NCBI GenBank assembly: GCA_964383665.1
Contig: CAYLHO010000003.1
Location: forward strand, 65,055 to 129,054
Source: UMGS687 sp964383665
GTDB lineage: Bacteria; Bacillota; Clostridia; Christensenellales; UBA1242
Length of the DNA: 64,000 bases
Direction of reading: 5' to 3'
Shown: positions 51,424 through 59,462 of the stretch, piece by piece
Position numbering within the stretch: position 1 is the first letter of the stretch
Layout of the letters: the number at the start of each line of letters is the position of its first letter
Notes under the pieces: generated by a model
What the model saw: only the letters and a program-made list of their open reading frames with translations
Told to the model about the DNA's origin: nothing
Databases searched by the model: none
Translations under genes and position numbers: made by a program

Positions 51424-52707
51424 ATGAGTTACAACATTAGATCAAAAGAAAACAATAAGCTGGAAGTTGAGATCAAAATTTCCCAAGAAAAATGGGAAGA
51501 AAGCATTGAAAAATCCTATGAGGAAACAAAAGGAAAATATTCCGTTCAAGGGTTCAGAAAAGGAAAAGCACCAAGAAAAGTTATTGAAAAACAATATGGC
51601 GAAGGTGTTTTCTTCGACTATGCCTTGGAAATTGCATTTGCCGATGAATATAATGCATTCCTCGATGCAAACTTGGACATTGAACCTCTTTCACAACCAG
51701 ATGTCAAAATTGAAAAGTTTGAGAAAGAAGGAATTGTCATGGTTGCAACTGCACCTCTTATGCCAGAAGTAAAACTTGGCGCATACACAGGCTTAACAGT
51801 TGAAAGAGGAAAAGAAAAAGTTAAAAAATCGGAAGTTGAAGAAGAACTTAAGAAAATTGCAGAACGTCAAGCAAGATTTGTTGAATCAACCGACGAAGCA
51901 AAACTTGGTGATTTTGCAACAATCGACTTTATTGGAAGCGTTGATGGCCAAATTTTTGATGGAGGAAGCGCTCAAGGCTATCGTCTTGAACTTGGTTCAC
52001 ACAGTTTCATCGACACTTTCGAGGACCAAATTGTTGGAATGAAAGTTGGCGACGAAAAAGACGTTAATGTAACATTCCCAGAAAACTATCATGAAAAATC
52101 TCTTGCTGGGAAACCTGCTGTTTTCAAAGTTACAGTTCAAAAACTTGAAAAGAAAGAAATTCCAGAAATCAACGACGAATTTGCTGCAAATGTTAGCGAA
52201 TTTGAAAATCTTGAAGATTATAAAAAAGACATCGAAAAACGTCTTAAAGAAAAACTTGAAAAAGATAAGGACAGAAAAGTTGAAAACGATTTAATCGACC
52301 AAGTTGTTAAGGGAAGCGAAGTTGAAATTCCTGAAATTTTGATTGAACGTCAACTCGACATTTTCATTAAAGACCTTGAAATGCGTCTTTCCTATCAAGG
52401 AATCAAACTTGACGAATATTTGGAATATGTTGGTTCAAACATCGAAGATTTAAGAAAAGAACGCGCAGACCAAGCAAAAGAAACTGTTAAAACGCGTCTT
52501 GTTTTGGAAGCTCTTGTTAAGAAAGAAAACATGATTGTTAGCGAAGCAGAACTTGACAAAGTTTTAGCTGAAACCGCTGAAAAATATAAAAAGAGCGTTG
52601 AAGATTATAAGAAATCTTTGGACGACAGAACAATTGCATACTATCAAAACGACATTTTAATGGAAAAACTCTTAAATTTCTTAAAAACGAACAACAATAT
52701 AATCTGA
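51424..52707 (+). CDS. tig: Trigger factor
   Basis: This ribosome-bound chaperone and peptidyl-prolyl isomerase receives nascent chains. The 427-residue protein has the tunnel-exit signature GFRKGKAPRKVIEKQYG near 40, the FKBP-type domain (about 150-240, with GDFATIDFIGSVDGQIFDGG) and a helical C-terminal cradle. Length is standard. TAAGGAG precedes the ATG. It heads tig-clpP-clpX, a conserved order. Confidence 0.96.
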   Translation: MSYNIRSKENNKLEVEIKISQEKWEESIEKSYEETKGKYSVQGFRKGKAPRKVIEKQYGEGVFFDYALEIAFADEYNAFLDANLDIEPLSQPDVKIEKFEKEGIVMVATAPLMPEVKLGAYTGLTVERGKEKVKKSEVEEELKKIAERQARFVESTDEAKLGDFATIDFIGSVDGQIFDGGSAQGYRLELGSHSFIDTFEDQIVGMKVGDEKDVNVTFPENYHEKSLAGKPAVFKVTVQKLEKKEIPEINDEFAANVSEFENLEDYKKDIEKRLKEKLEKDKDRKVENDLIDQVVKGSEVEIPEILIERQLDIFIKDLEMRLSYQGIKLDEYLEYVGSNIEDLRKERADQAKETVKTRLVLEALVKKENMIVSEAELDKVLAETAEKYKKSVEDYKKSLDDRTIAYYQNDILMEKLLNFLKTNNNII

Positions 52708-52741
52708 TTTTTAGGAACAAAATATAACAGAGGTGTAAAAA

Positions 52742-53332
52742 ATGTTAATTCCAATGGTTGTTGACCAAACTGCGAACGGAGAACGTTCCTACGACATATA
52801 TTCTCGTCTTCTTGAAGACAGAATAATTTTCTTGACGGGCGAAATTAACGATGCTGTTGCAAACAACGTTGTTGCGCAACTTATCTATTTGGAAGGGAAA
52901 AACCCGGACAAAGATATTTGTTTATACATCAATAGCCCGGGTGGAAGCGTTTCGGCGGGAATGGCAATTTACGACACAATGAACTACATTCGCTGTGATG
53001 TTTCAACAATTTGTATTGGACTTGCGGCTTCAATGGGGGCGTTCCTTCTTTCAAGCGGAACGAAAGGAAAGCGCTTTGCTCTTCCAAATTCGGAAATTAT
53101 GATCCACCAACCTCTTGGCGGGGCGCAGGGGCAAGCAAGCGACATTGAAATTCAAGCAAAACAAATTCAAAAAATTAAAGCGAAAATCAATAATATCCTT
53201 TCCGAACAAACCGGGAAACCTCTTTCACAAGTTGAAAAAGACACCGATCGCGATTACTATATGAGCGCATATGAAGCAAAAGAATATGGGCTTGTCGACA
53301 AAGTTATTGAAAAACGACAAAAGAAAGACTAA
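52742..53332 (+). CDS. clpP: ClpP protease subunit
   Basis: ClpP is the serine peptidase barrel used by ClpX and ClpC. The 196-residue protein has the catalytic triad Ser97 (GLAASMGAF), His122 (MIHQPLGG) and Asp171 (TDRDYYMS), in the same numbering as mature E. coli ClpP. It starts after AGAGGTG, 34 bases behind tig. The short N-terminus MLIPMVVDQT suggests little or no processing. Confidence 0.97.
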   Translation: MLIPMVVDQTANGERSYDIYSRLLEDRIIFLTGEINDAVANNVVAQLIYLEGKNPDKDICLYINSPGGSVSAGMAIYDTMNYIRCDVSTICIGLAASMGAFLLSSGTKGKRFALPNSEIMIHQPLGGAQGQASDIEIQAKQIQKIKAKINNILSEQTGKPLSQVEKDTDRDYYMSAYEAKEYGLVDKVIEKRQKKD

Positions 53333-53369
53333 ACTTGAGGGGTTAAAAAAATTTTTTTGGCGATATAAT

Positions 53370-54635
53370 ATGGATAATATGGAAAACAAAACTTATAAAT
53401 GTTCTTTCTGTGATAAGCCAGAAGGCTCTTCAAGGCGCTTAATTGGGAATCCGGAAGGAGAATGCTTTATTTGCGAGGAGTGTGTTTCTCTTTGCAAAGA
53501 CCTTATTGGAGGGAAAACAAAAAAAGAGAGCAAAGAACTTAAATTGCTTTCACCTCGTGAAATCAAAGAAAAACTTGACGAATATATAATTGGGCAAGAC
53601 GAAGCGAAAAAAGCGCTTGCAGTTGCGGTTTACAATCATTATAAGAGAATAAATTATAATCTTGTTCACGCTGGCGACCATAAAGGGCAGCCAGACGAAA
53701 TTGAACTTGAGAAAAGCAATATTTTAATGATTGGGCCAACCGGCTGTGGGAAAACGCTTTTGGCAAAAACCCTTGCGAAAATTTTGAATGTTCCGTTTGC
53801 ATCGTGCGATGCAACAACACTAACCGAAGCGGGATATGTTGGCGACGACGTTGAAAACATTTTGCTTAAGTTAATTCAAAACGCAAACTACGACATTGCC
53901 CAAGCGGAACGCGGGATAATTTACGTTGACGAAATCGACAAACTTGCAAAGAAAAGTCAAAATGTTTCAATAACTCGCGATGTTTCAGGCGAAGGGGTTC
54001 AACAAGCGCTTTTAAAAATTGTTGAATCAACAATTGCTTCCGTTCCTCCTCAAGGCGGAAGAAAGCACCCTCAACAGGAAATGATTCAAATTGACACAAC
54101 AAACATTCTTTTCATTTGCGGAGGAGCGTTTGTTGGGCTTGATAAGATTATTGAGGGCAGACTTAACAGTTCAAGTTTGGGATTTAACGCAGATGTTAAA
54201 TCAAAAGTTGAAAAAGAAAAAATTAACATTTTCAAACAGGTTCAGCCAGGCGATTTGATTAAATTTGGAATCATTCCAGAATTTGTTGGGAGACTTCCCG
54301 TTTTTGTTAGCCTTGATGATCTTGATGAAAACGCATTTGTTCGAATTTTAACCGAACCTAAAAATGCACTTGTTAAACAATATGTTAAGCTCTTTAACAT
54401 GGACAACATTGAACTTTGCATAACTCCCGATGCTGCGCTTGCAGTTGCAAAAAAAGCAAAGGAACTTAAAACTGGTGCGCGCGGGTTGAGAGCAATAATT
54501 GAAGAGGCAATGCAAGACGTAATGTTTTTTGCTCCGGGAAATAATGTTCAAAAAATTGTTATAACAAAAGAGGTTATTGAGAAAAAAGAAAAGCCACAAG
54601 TTGTTTATAACGAAAAGAAAGAAGAAACAGCTTAA
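53370..54635 (+). CDS. clpX: ClpX ATPase, Clp protease unfoldase subunit
   Basis: ClpX unfolds tagged substrates and feeds them to ClpP. The protein of about 421 residues has an N-terminal zinc-binding domain (TYKCSFCDK near 8, CFICEECVSLC near 32), Walker A GPTGCGKT near 118, Walker B IIYVDEID near 182, and the RGLRAIIEEAM sensor 2 region. Starts at 53370 and 53379 are both possible: neither has a Shine-Dalgarno and TATAAT lies immediately upstream (53364-53369), so the second may be used if transcription begins there. An upstream ATG at 53271 is rejected, because it would overlap clpP by 62 bases. Confidence 0.93.
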   Translation: MDNMENKTYKCSFCDKPEGSSRRLIGNPEGECFICEECVSLCKDLIGGKTKKESKELKLLSPREIKEKLDEYIIGQDEAKKALAVAVYNHYKRINYNLVHAGDHKGQPDEIELEKSNILMIGPTGCGKTLLAKTLAKILNVPFASCDATTLTEAGYVGDDVENILLKLIQNANYDIAQAERGIIYVDEIDKLAKKSQNVSITRDVSGEGVQQALLKIVESTIASVPPQGGRKHPQQEMIQIDTTNILFICGGAFVGLDKIIEGRLNSSSLGFNADVKSKVEKEKINIFKQVQPGDLIKFGIIPEFVGRLPVFVSLDDLDENAFVRILTEPKNALVKQYVKLFNMDNIELCITPDAALAVAKKAKELKTGARGLRAIIEEAMQDVMFFAPGNNVQKIVITKEVIEKKEKPQVVYNEKKEETA

Positions 54636-54660
54636 AATCTCTCGTTTGAGAGATTTTTTT
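54633..54660 (+). terminator. Terminator of tig-clpP-clpX
   Basis: 9-bp stem AAATCTCTC/GAGAGATTT (54635-54643 and 54648-54656), GTTT loop, T run; it overlaps the last base of clpX. Confidence 0.85.
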
Positions 54661-54663
54661 ATA

Positions 54664-54696
54664 ACAAAAAAACACGGGTCTGCCCGTGTTTTTTAT
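54664..54696. terminator. Second terminator, facing rplJL
   Basis: AAAAAACACGGG, TCTG, CCCGTGTTTTTT hairpin (about 54668-54692), with T tract on both strands; serves as terminator of rplL and backup for clpX. Confidence 0.85.
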
Positions 54697-54729
54697 CTCA
54701 CACAAAATTATTTATAACTCTTAACTAAA

Positions 54730-55104
54730 TTACTTTAATTCAACTGTTGCGCCAGCTTCTTTAAGTTTTGCTTCCATTTCTTTTGCTTCAGCAGTTGGAA
54801 CATTTTCTTTAAGAACAGATGGAGCGTTGTCAACCAAAGCTTTTGCTTCGGAAAGGCCAAGGCCTGTTATTTCTCTTGCGATTTTGATAACTGCAATTTT
54901 GTTTGCTCCTGCTTCTTTAAGGCAAACGTTGAATTCTGTTTTTTCTTCAGCAGCAGCTGCTCCTGCAGCTGGAGCTGCGCCAGCAACTGCAAATGTTGCA
55001 GCAGCGCTAACGCCAAATTCTTCTTCTAATTTTTTAACAAGGTCGTTAAGTTCAACAACTGTTAATGTTTTGATTTCTTCAATAAATTTATTTAAATCTG
55101 CCAT
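54730..55104 (-). CDS. rplL: 50S ribosomal protein L7/L12
   Basis: L7/L12 forms the mobile stalk that recruits translation factors. The 124-residue protein has the helical N-terminal dimerisation part (MADLNKFIEEIKTLTVVELN), an Ala-rich hinge (about 36-52) and the C-terminal factor-binding domain with EAKALVDNAPSVLKENV. It follows rplJ by 40 bases, in the usual order, and ends at a terminator. rpoB does not follow. Confidence 0.96.
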   Translation of the reverse strand: MADLNKFIEEIKTLTVVELNDLVKKLEEEFGVSAAATFAVAGAAPAAGAAAAEEKTEFNVCLKEAGANKIAVIKIAREITGLGLSEAKALVDNAPSVLKENVPTAEAKEMEAKLKEAGATVELK

Positions 55105-55144
55105 TTTAATTTCTCCTAATTTTAAAATTATTTTTCCCTAAAAC

Positions 55145-55633
55145 TTAAGCGTTTTTCTTTGCAATTTCATTAACTGCAACAGCCAAAGAACGCATTGGGT
55201 TTTGGAAAATGAACAAAAGTTTTCCAATAAGTTCGTCTCTTGATGGGATTTTAGCAAGAGTTTTAACCTCATCGGAAGATATAAACTGACCATTTAAAAG
55301 ACCGCATTTGATTTCAAGTTTTTGACTTTTTTCAAAAGTGTCAGCGCAAATTTTTGCAGCCGAAACTTCATCGCTATAGCCAAAAGCAAGAGCGCTTGTT
55401 CCTTGAAGATATTCGTCAAGTCCGGTTATTCCAAGTTCGTTAAGCGCGCGAAGAACAAGTCGGTTTTTATAAACTTTATAGTCAGCATTGTTCTTTCTGA
55501 AAGCACTTCTCATTGCTGTGTCTTCTTCAACGGTCATTCCGCGATAGTCAACAAAAACAACGGATTTTGCTTTTGAAAGTTTGTCTTTAATTTCGCTAAC
55601 AAGTTCTTTCTTAGCTTCTAAATTAGCACTCAC
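55145..55633 (-). CDS. rplJ: 50S ribosomal protein L10
   Basis: L10 anchors L7/L12 dimers to the 50S base. The 162-residue protein has the core SVVFVDYRGMTVEEDTAMRS near 25 and KVYKNRLVLRAL near 53, with a C-terminal helix for L12 binding. An AGGAG site precedes the ATG at 55633. Its mRNA has a long leader of the L10 type. Confidence 0.95.
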   Translation of the reverse strand: MSANLEAKKELVSEIKDKLSKAKSVVFVDYRGMTVEEDTAMRSAFRKNNADYKVYKNRLVLRALNELGITGLDEYLQGTSALAFGYSDEVSAAKICADTFEKSQKLEIKCGLLNGQFISSDEVKTLAKIPSRDELIGKLLFIFQNPMRSLAVAVNEIAKKNA

Positions 55634-55636
55634 TTT

Positions 55637-55807
55637 GTTTATCTCTCCTTTTAATTAAATTTTGTGTGAACAAACAAAATAAAACCTCTCATGCCCAAAG
55701 CGAAAGCACAAGAGGAAAGGATTTCTTCTTAACTTCACCTCGGCAAGCACTTTCGTTTACGGGAACCCCCACTTGCTGTCTTCGGACAAAGGAATATTTA
55801 ATTTGCG
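55637..55807 (-). ncRNA. L10 leader (ribosomal protein autoregulatory RNA)
   Basis: The ~170-base untranslated region upstream of rplJ, read on the minus strand, has CCGAAGACAGCAAGTGGGG, CCCGTAAACG, GTGCTTGCCGAGGTG and a terminal hairpin with CCTCTTGTG/CATGAGAGG arms. This matches the known L10 leader in which L10-L12 binds its own mRNA. It lies between the promoter and AAGGAGAG ribosome site. Confidence 0.85.
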
Positions 55808-55813
55808 AAAGTA

Positions 55814-55842
55814 TTTATATCACATAAAAACTTTATTGTCAA
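55814..55842 (-). promoter_or_regulatory. Promoter of rplJL
   Basis: Minus-strand TTGACA (55837-55842), 17-base spacer, TATAAA (55814-55819) with an extended TG. Confidence 0.75.
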
Positions 55843-55864
55843 CGCTTTTTTAACATTTTTTAAT

Positions 55865-55893
55865 TTGACATTAAAATTAAAGTTGAGTATTAT
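55865..55893 (+). promoter_or_regulatory. Promoter of sepF-lspA-rluD
   Basis: TTGACA (55865-55870), 17-base spacer, TATTAT (55888-55893), 17 bases before the sepF ATG. Confidence 0.65.
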
Positions 55894-55910
55894 AATTTTT
55901 GGAGATACAT

Positions 55911-56276
55911 ATGAAATTTTTTGATAAATTTTTGAAAGCAATTGGCTTTGAAGATGAAAACGAAAAAGTTGAAGAGAAAAAAATTCAATCGGGCGAGGAG
56001 AAAGAGAAGAAAAGAGAGAAAAAACAAGAACTTCCTTCCGCAAAGTTTAATCTTAAAGAAATTAAAAACGAGCCAGAGGCATATTTCCCAGAAACTCAAG
56101 AGGAAATTGAAGATGTTGTTCGCTATTTTATTAAAGGGGATGATGTTTACGTTGATCTTTCAAAATTTAGCGATGACGACCGCACCCATGCGCTCGATTT
56201 CTTTTCGGGAGCAGCATTTGCCCTTGGCGGTCAAGTTAAAAAAACAGGAGAATCGGTTTATCTGTTAAAACATTAA
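55911..56276 (+). CDS. sepF: Cell-division protein SepF
   Basis: SepF bundles FtsZ filaments and tethers them to the membrane. The 121-residue protein starts at 55911 after GGAG with an amphipathic MKFFDKFLKAIGF membrane-targeting helix. A charged linker (about 20-50) follows, then the DUF552 domain, ending DRTHALDFFSGAAFALGGQV and VYLLKH, the family hallmark. At 121 residues it is shorter than the usual ~150. It is separated from ylm-type neighbours and instead precedes lspA by one base. Confidence 0.9.
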   Translation: MKFFDKFLKAIGFEDENEKVEEKKIQSGEEKEKKREKKQELPSAKFNLKEIKNEPEAYFPETQEEIEDVVRYFIKGDDVYVDLSKFSDDDRTHALDFFSGAAFALGGQVKKTGESVYLLKH

Positions 56277-56277
56277 T

Positions 56278-56781
56278 ATGAAATTTGAAAGAAAGAAAAT
56301 TATTAATTTGCTTGTTGGCGCGCTTGTTTTGCTTGCGTGCGTTATTGTTGACTTAATTGCAAAAAAATTCACGTTTGGAATTGATCAAGACGCAATCCCG
56401 GGCTTTTTCAAGTTTTTCTACACGCAGAACACTGGGGCGGCATGGAGCATGTTTTCGGGAAGCACAATTGCTCTTATTGTTGTTTCTGTTTTAATCATAA
56501 TTTTAATTTTTGTTTATGGAATTTTTTCAAAGTCGAAAAACCCGCTGTTCTATGTTTCGCTTGGCTTGATTGTTGGCGGAGCATTTGGGAATTTGATTGA
56601 CAGAATCTTTTTAGGATATGTTAGGGATTTTATTAAACTTGAATTTATGGATTTCCCAATTTTTAACACAGCCGATTGTTTTCTAACAGTTGGGGTTGTT
56701 TGCTTGGTTGTTTTCTATCTTGTTGAACTTATTAAAGAACGGAAAGCAAAGAAAAATCAAGGAGGGAAGAATGGAATTTGA
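56278..56781 (+). CDS. lspA: Lipoprotein signal peptidase LspA
   Basis: LspA cleaves the signal peptide from lipidated prolipoproteins. The 167-residue membrane protein has four predicted spans and two catalytic Asp: GGAFGNLIDRIFLGYVRDFI near 108 and NTADCFLTVGV near 133. It starts 1 base after the sepF stop and overlaps rluD by 11 bases. Substrates encoded in this window include the lipobox proteins at 11.3, 20.6 and 44.4 kb. Confidence 0.95.
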   Translation: MKFERKKIINLLVGALVLLACVIVDLIAKKFTFGIDQDAIPGFFKFFYTQNTGAAWSMFSGSTIALIVVSVLIIILIFVYGIFSKSKNPLFYVSLGLIVGGAFGNLIDRIFLGYVRDFIKLEFMDFPIFNTADCFLTVGVVCLVVFYLVELIKERKAKKNQGGKNGI

Positions 56782-57700
56782 TGTTTTTGAACCCGACAAA
56801 GGGAAAAGGGTTGACGCCTTTTTAATTGAAAAATTCCCAGCTTTTTCTCGTTCTTTCATTCAAAATGCAATGAAAAAACAAACTGCTTTTGTTTTAAGAA
56901 ATGGAAAACAAATTTATAAGGCAGGTGAAGCATTAAGAATTTCAGATAAAGTTGTTTTTGAGGAGCAAGAGCCAAAGAAAATTGAAACGCAGCCTCAAGA
57001 CGTTAACTTTGAAATTGTTTATCAGGATTCCGACCTTGCAGTTGTTAACAAGCCGCAAGGCCTTGTTGTCCACCCATGCACATCGTGTAAAGATGGAACG
57101 CTTGTTAACGGGCTTTTAAAGGAAATTAAAGACCTTAGCGGAATTAACGGAGAACTTCGCCCGGGAATTGTTCATAGAATTGATAAAAACACTTGTGGAC
57201 TTTTGATTATTGCGAAAAACGATTTTGCTCATAATGAACTTGCAAAGCAAATTGCAAACAAAACTTGCAAGCGAATTTATCTTGGGCTTATCGACGGAAC
57301 TTTTAAAGAGCAAGCGGGAGAAGTTGAAACTCTTGTTGCAAGAGACAAAAAGGACCGAAAAAAAATGGCTGCATATGCGCCCGGCGACAATGTTTCGGGA
57401 GCAAAGTTTGCAGCAACGGAATATAGAACAGTTGAATATTTCAAAAACAATTCGCTTGTTGAGTTTTCGCTTAAAACCGGAAGGACTCATCAAATTCGCG
57501 TCCACTGCAAGTATCTCAACCACCCGCTTGTTGGCGACGAAACATATGGCGGAACGAAAAAGTTTGGGCTCTGCGGTCAGTTTCTTTGTGCATATAAAAT
57601 TTCTTTTGTCCACCCGCGAACCGGGGAGAAGATGGAGTTCGAAATTCCACTTCCAGAAAAGTTTAGAACAATTCTTGAAAACTTAAGAAAAAACAAATAG
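56771..57700 (+). CDS. rluD: Pseudouridine synthase, RluD family
   Basis: The protein of 309 residues starts at 56771 after AAGGAGG with MEFDVFEPDKGKRVDAFL. It has an N-terminal S4 domain (about 15-65) and the RluA-type catalytic domain: VHRIDKNTCGLLIIAKND near 138 contains the catalytic Asp, followed by LKTGRTHQIRVHCKYLNHPL near 237. It is most like RluD, which makes pseudouridines in helix 69 of 23S rRNA; exact sites are unverified. Upstream in-frame starts fall within lspA and are not favoured. Confidence 0.93.
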   Translation: MEFDVFEPDKGKRVDAFLIEKFPAFSRSFIQNAMKKQTAFVLRNGKQIYKAGEALRISDKVVFEEQEPKKIETQPQDVNFEIVYQDSDLAVVNKPQGLVVHPCTSCKDGTLVNGLLKEIKDLSGINGELRPGIVHRIDKNTCGLLIIAKNDFAHNELAKQIANKTCKRIYLGLIDGTFKEQAGEVETLVARDKKDRKKMAAYAPGDNVSGAKFAATEYRTVEYFKNNSLVEFSLKTGRTHQIRVHCKYLNHPLVGDETYGGTKKFGLCGQFLCAYKISFVHPRTGEKMEFEIPLPEKFRTILENLRKNK

Positions 57701-57726
57701 TTTTCTTTTCCGACAAAAATTTGGTA

Positions 57727-57755
57727 TTGACAACAAAAAACATTTGTTTTATGAT
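57727..57755 (+). promoter_or_regulatory. Promoter of the 56-aa ORF
   Basis: TTGACA (57727-57732), 17-base spacer, TATGAT (57750-57755); AAAAGAGG follows ahead of the ATG at 57780. Confidence 0.65.
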
Positions 57756-57779
57756 TAAAGCGAAAAGAGGTTTAAAACT

Positions 57780-57950
57780 ATGAAAATTTTTAAAAAGAGT
57801 GGGAAATATGGCGTTAGAGAAGGGTTTAAAGTTATTGTTGAACCAACCTATTCTTCAACAAGAGAGATGGTTGAAAACGACCCATTCTTTAATAAGAAAC
57901 AAATTGATCATGAACAAAATAAAAATGCTAATGAGCAGGAAAAAGAATAG
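57780..57950 (+). CDS. Small protein of 56 residues, unknown
   Basis: An ATG preceded by AAAAGAGG opens a 56-codon frame ending in TAG at 57950: MKIFKKSGKYGVREGFKVIV, then a polar tail rich in Asn, Glu, Lys and Gln. It has its own promoter (57727-57755) and ends 11 bases before a perfect terminator stem, so it looks like a genuine independent gene. There is no hydrophobic segment or known motif. A basic N-terminal half and a charged C-terminus suggest a cytosolic, possibly nucleic-acid-binding, protein; this is only composition-based. Confidence 0.6.
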   Translation: MKIFKKSGKYGVREGFKVIVEPTYSSTREMVENDPFFNKKQIDHEQNKNANEQEKE

Positions 57951-57961
57951 AAAAAATTAAC

Positions 57962-57995
57962 AAAGGATTTATTGCAAAATAAATCCTTTTATTAT
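57962..57995 (+). terminator. Terminator after the 56-aa ORF, overlapping the next promoter
   Basis: Perfect 12-bp stem AAAGGATTTATT/AATAAATCCTTT (57962-57973 and 57978-57989) closed by a GCAA tetraloop, followed by TATTATAT, a weak T tract. The -35 of the M50 protease gene begins in its loop. Confidence 0.72.
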
Positions 57996-58000
57996 ATAAT
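57972..58000 (+). promoter_or_regulatory. Promoter of the M50 protease gene (leaderless candidate)
   Basis: TTGCAA (57972-57977), 17-base spacer, TATAAT (57995-58000). Six bases separate it from the ATG at 58007, and no Shine-Dalgarno is present. Confidence 0.65.
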
Positions 58001-58006
58001 GTAAGT

Positions 58007-58675
58007 ATGTTATTTTATTTATTTCAATATGATTTGCCGGGAGTTGAAATGCTGATGCTTGCGTTGGCATATCTATTTGTTATTGTCGCTGCTCTTATGC
58101 TCCATGAACTTTCGCATGGGCTTGTTGCATATTGGTGCGGCGACAGAACCGCTAAAGAACAAGGAAGACTTTCGCTTAATCCATTTAAGCATCTTGATCT
58201 TTGGGGAAGCTTGTCGTTTTTGTTTGTTGGGTTTGGCTGGGCAAAGCCTGTTCCAATCAATCCATTAAACTTCAGAAACTATAAAAAAAGCATGGCGCTT
58301 GTTTCGCTTTCAGGGGTTTTAACGAACCTGGTTCTGGCGTTTTTTGCTGTTCCATTTTATAAACTATGCGTTTATGCGGGCTTTGGAGTTTCAACAAATG
58401 CGGGGCAATTGTTTTTATATTATTTAACAATGTTCATGATTGTTATAAACATTTCGCTTGCCGTTTTTAACCTTCTTCCAATCTATCCTCTCGACGGGTT
58501 TAATTTTATTAACACTTTCTTAAAATATGATAACAAATTTTCAAATTTTATGATAAAATACGGAGGGATAATTCTTATTGTCCTTGTTGCAACTGGAATT
58601 TTTGGCTATGCATTTGATTTCGTTGGAAACGGAGTTTTAATGCTTTTTATGAAATTCTGGGGGTTAATTTTCTAG
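58007..58675 (+). CDS. M50-family membrane zinc metalloprotease
   Basis: The 222-residue protein has five or six membrane segments and the zinc ligands HELSH at 33-37 and NLLPIYPLDG near 160, the third-ligand motif of site-2-protease-like M50 enzymes. It lacks PDZ or CBS domains, resembling YwhC/SREBP-type short members rather than RseP. It lies directly upstream of scpA-scpB (2 bases before scpA), an arrangement seen in many Firmicutes. Function unknown; SpoIVFB-like roles are not supported by context. Confidence 0.87.
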   Translation: MLFYLFQYDLPGVEMLMLALAYLFVIVAALMLHELSHGLVAYWCGDRTAKEQGRLSLNPFKHLDLWGSLSFLFVGFGWAKPVPINPLNFRNYKKSMALVSLSGVLTNLVLAFFAVPFYKLCVYAGFGVSTNAGQLFLYYLTMFMIVINISLAVFNLLPIYPLDGFNFINTFLKYDNKFSNFMIKYGGIILIVLVATGIFGYAFDFVGNGVLMLFMKFWGLIF

Positions 58676-58676
58676 C

Positions 58677-59447
58677 ATGGAAGAAATTGCAATTCAAACA
58701 CAAATCCCGGAAGGGGATTCATATCGAGTTAAGCTGGACGTTTTTGAAGGCCCGCTGGATTTATTATTGCATTTAATTAAAGAAGCAAAAATGGACATAA
58801 CCGAAGTTCGTCTTTCGGAAATAACCGAACAATATTTGCAATATCTCGACGACATCGACAGTTTAGATTTGGAAAAGGCAAGTGAGTTTATTGAAATGGC
58901 GGCAACGCTTTTGGAAATTAAAAGCAAGAAATTGCTCCCTCGGCTTGACGATGTTGTCCCAGACGAGGAAGACCCGGAAACAAAACTTCTTCGTCAAATT
59001 GAGGAATATAAAATCTTTAAAGAAGCAAGCGAAAAACTTAAGGCAATTGAAGATGTTAACAAGCTTTATAAAGAGCCAGAGCCAAGCGCAAACAAATATA
59101 AAATTATTTTGAAAGACATGGTTTTGGATAACTTGCTTGATGCTTTTGTTAACTTTATGCACAAATCGCAAGTTGAAACGAAAGCAGATGAGCCAAAAAA
59201 CATTGTTAAGGACAGATTCACAATTGCGGAAAAAATTGCAGCAATTAAAGACGCTGTTATGATTAAAGAAAAAGTTAAATTTAAGGAACTTTTGGATAAG
59301 GACATAACGAAAAGCGAAATCATCAACGTTTTCCTTGCAATTTTGGAACTTCTTAAACTTCAAACAATTTCAATTTCGCAACATGGAACATTTGAGGAAA
59401 TTGAGATAACGCAATATCAACAAAAGGCGGCGGAAAGCCAAGATTAA
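58677..59447 (+). CDS. scpA: Segregation and condensation protein A
   Basis: ScpA is the kleisin that joins the heads of Smc. The 256-residue protein has the N-terminal smc-neck binding part (YRVKLDVFEGPLDLLLHLIK near 21) and a conserved C-terminal winged helix (SEIINVFLAILELLKLQTIS near 220). Length is typical. It is 2 bases after the M50 gene without its own ribosome site, suggesting coupled translation. Confidence 0.95.
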   Translation: MEEIAIQTQIPEGDSYRVKLDVFEGPLDLLLHLIKEAKMDITEVRLSEITEQYLQYLDDIDSLDLEKASEFIEMAATLLEIKSKKLLPRLDDVVPDEEDPETKLLRQIEEYKIFKEASEKLKAIEDVNKLYKEPEPSANKYKIILKDMVLDNLLDAFVNFMHKSQVETKADEPKNIVKDRFTIAEKIAAIKDAVMIKEKVKFKELLDKDITKSEIINVFLAILELLKLQTISISQHGTFEEIEITQYQQKAAESQD

Positions 59448-59462
59448 AAGGTTGAAAAATAT

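Noticed and set aside
53271..53369. Extended clpX start inside clpP
   Set aside because: It would add 33 residues of Lys-rich frame-shadow sequence before the conserved zinc-binding domain.
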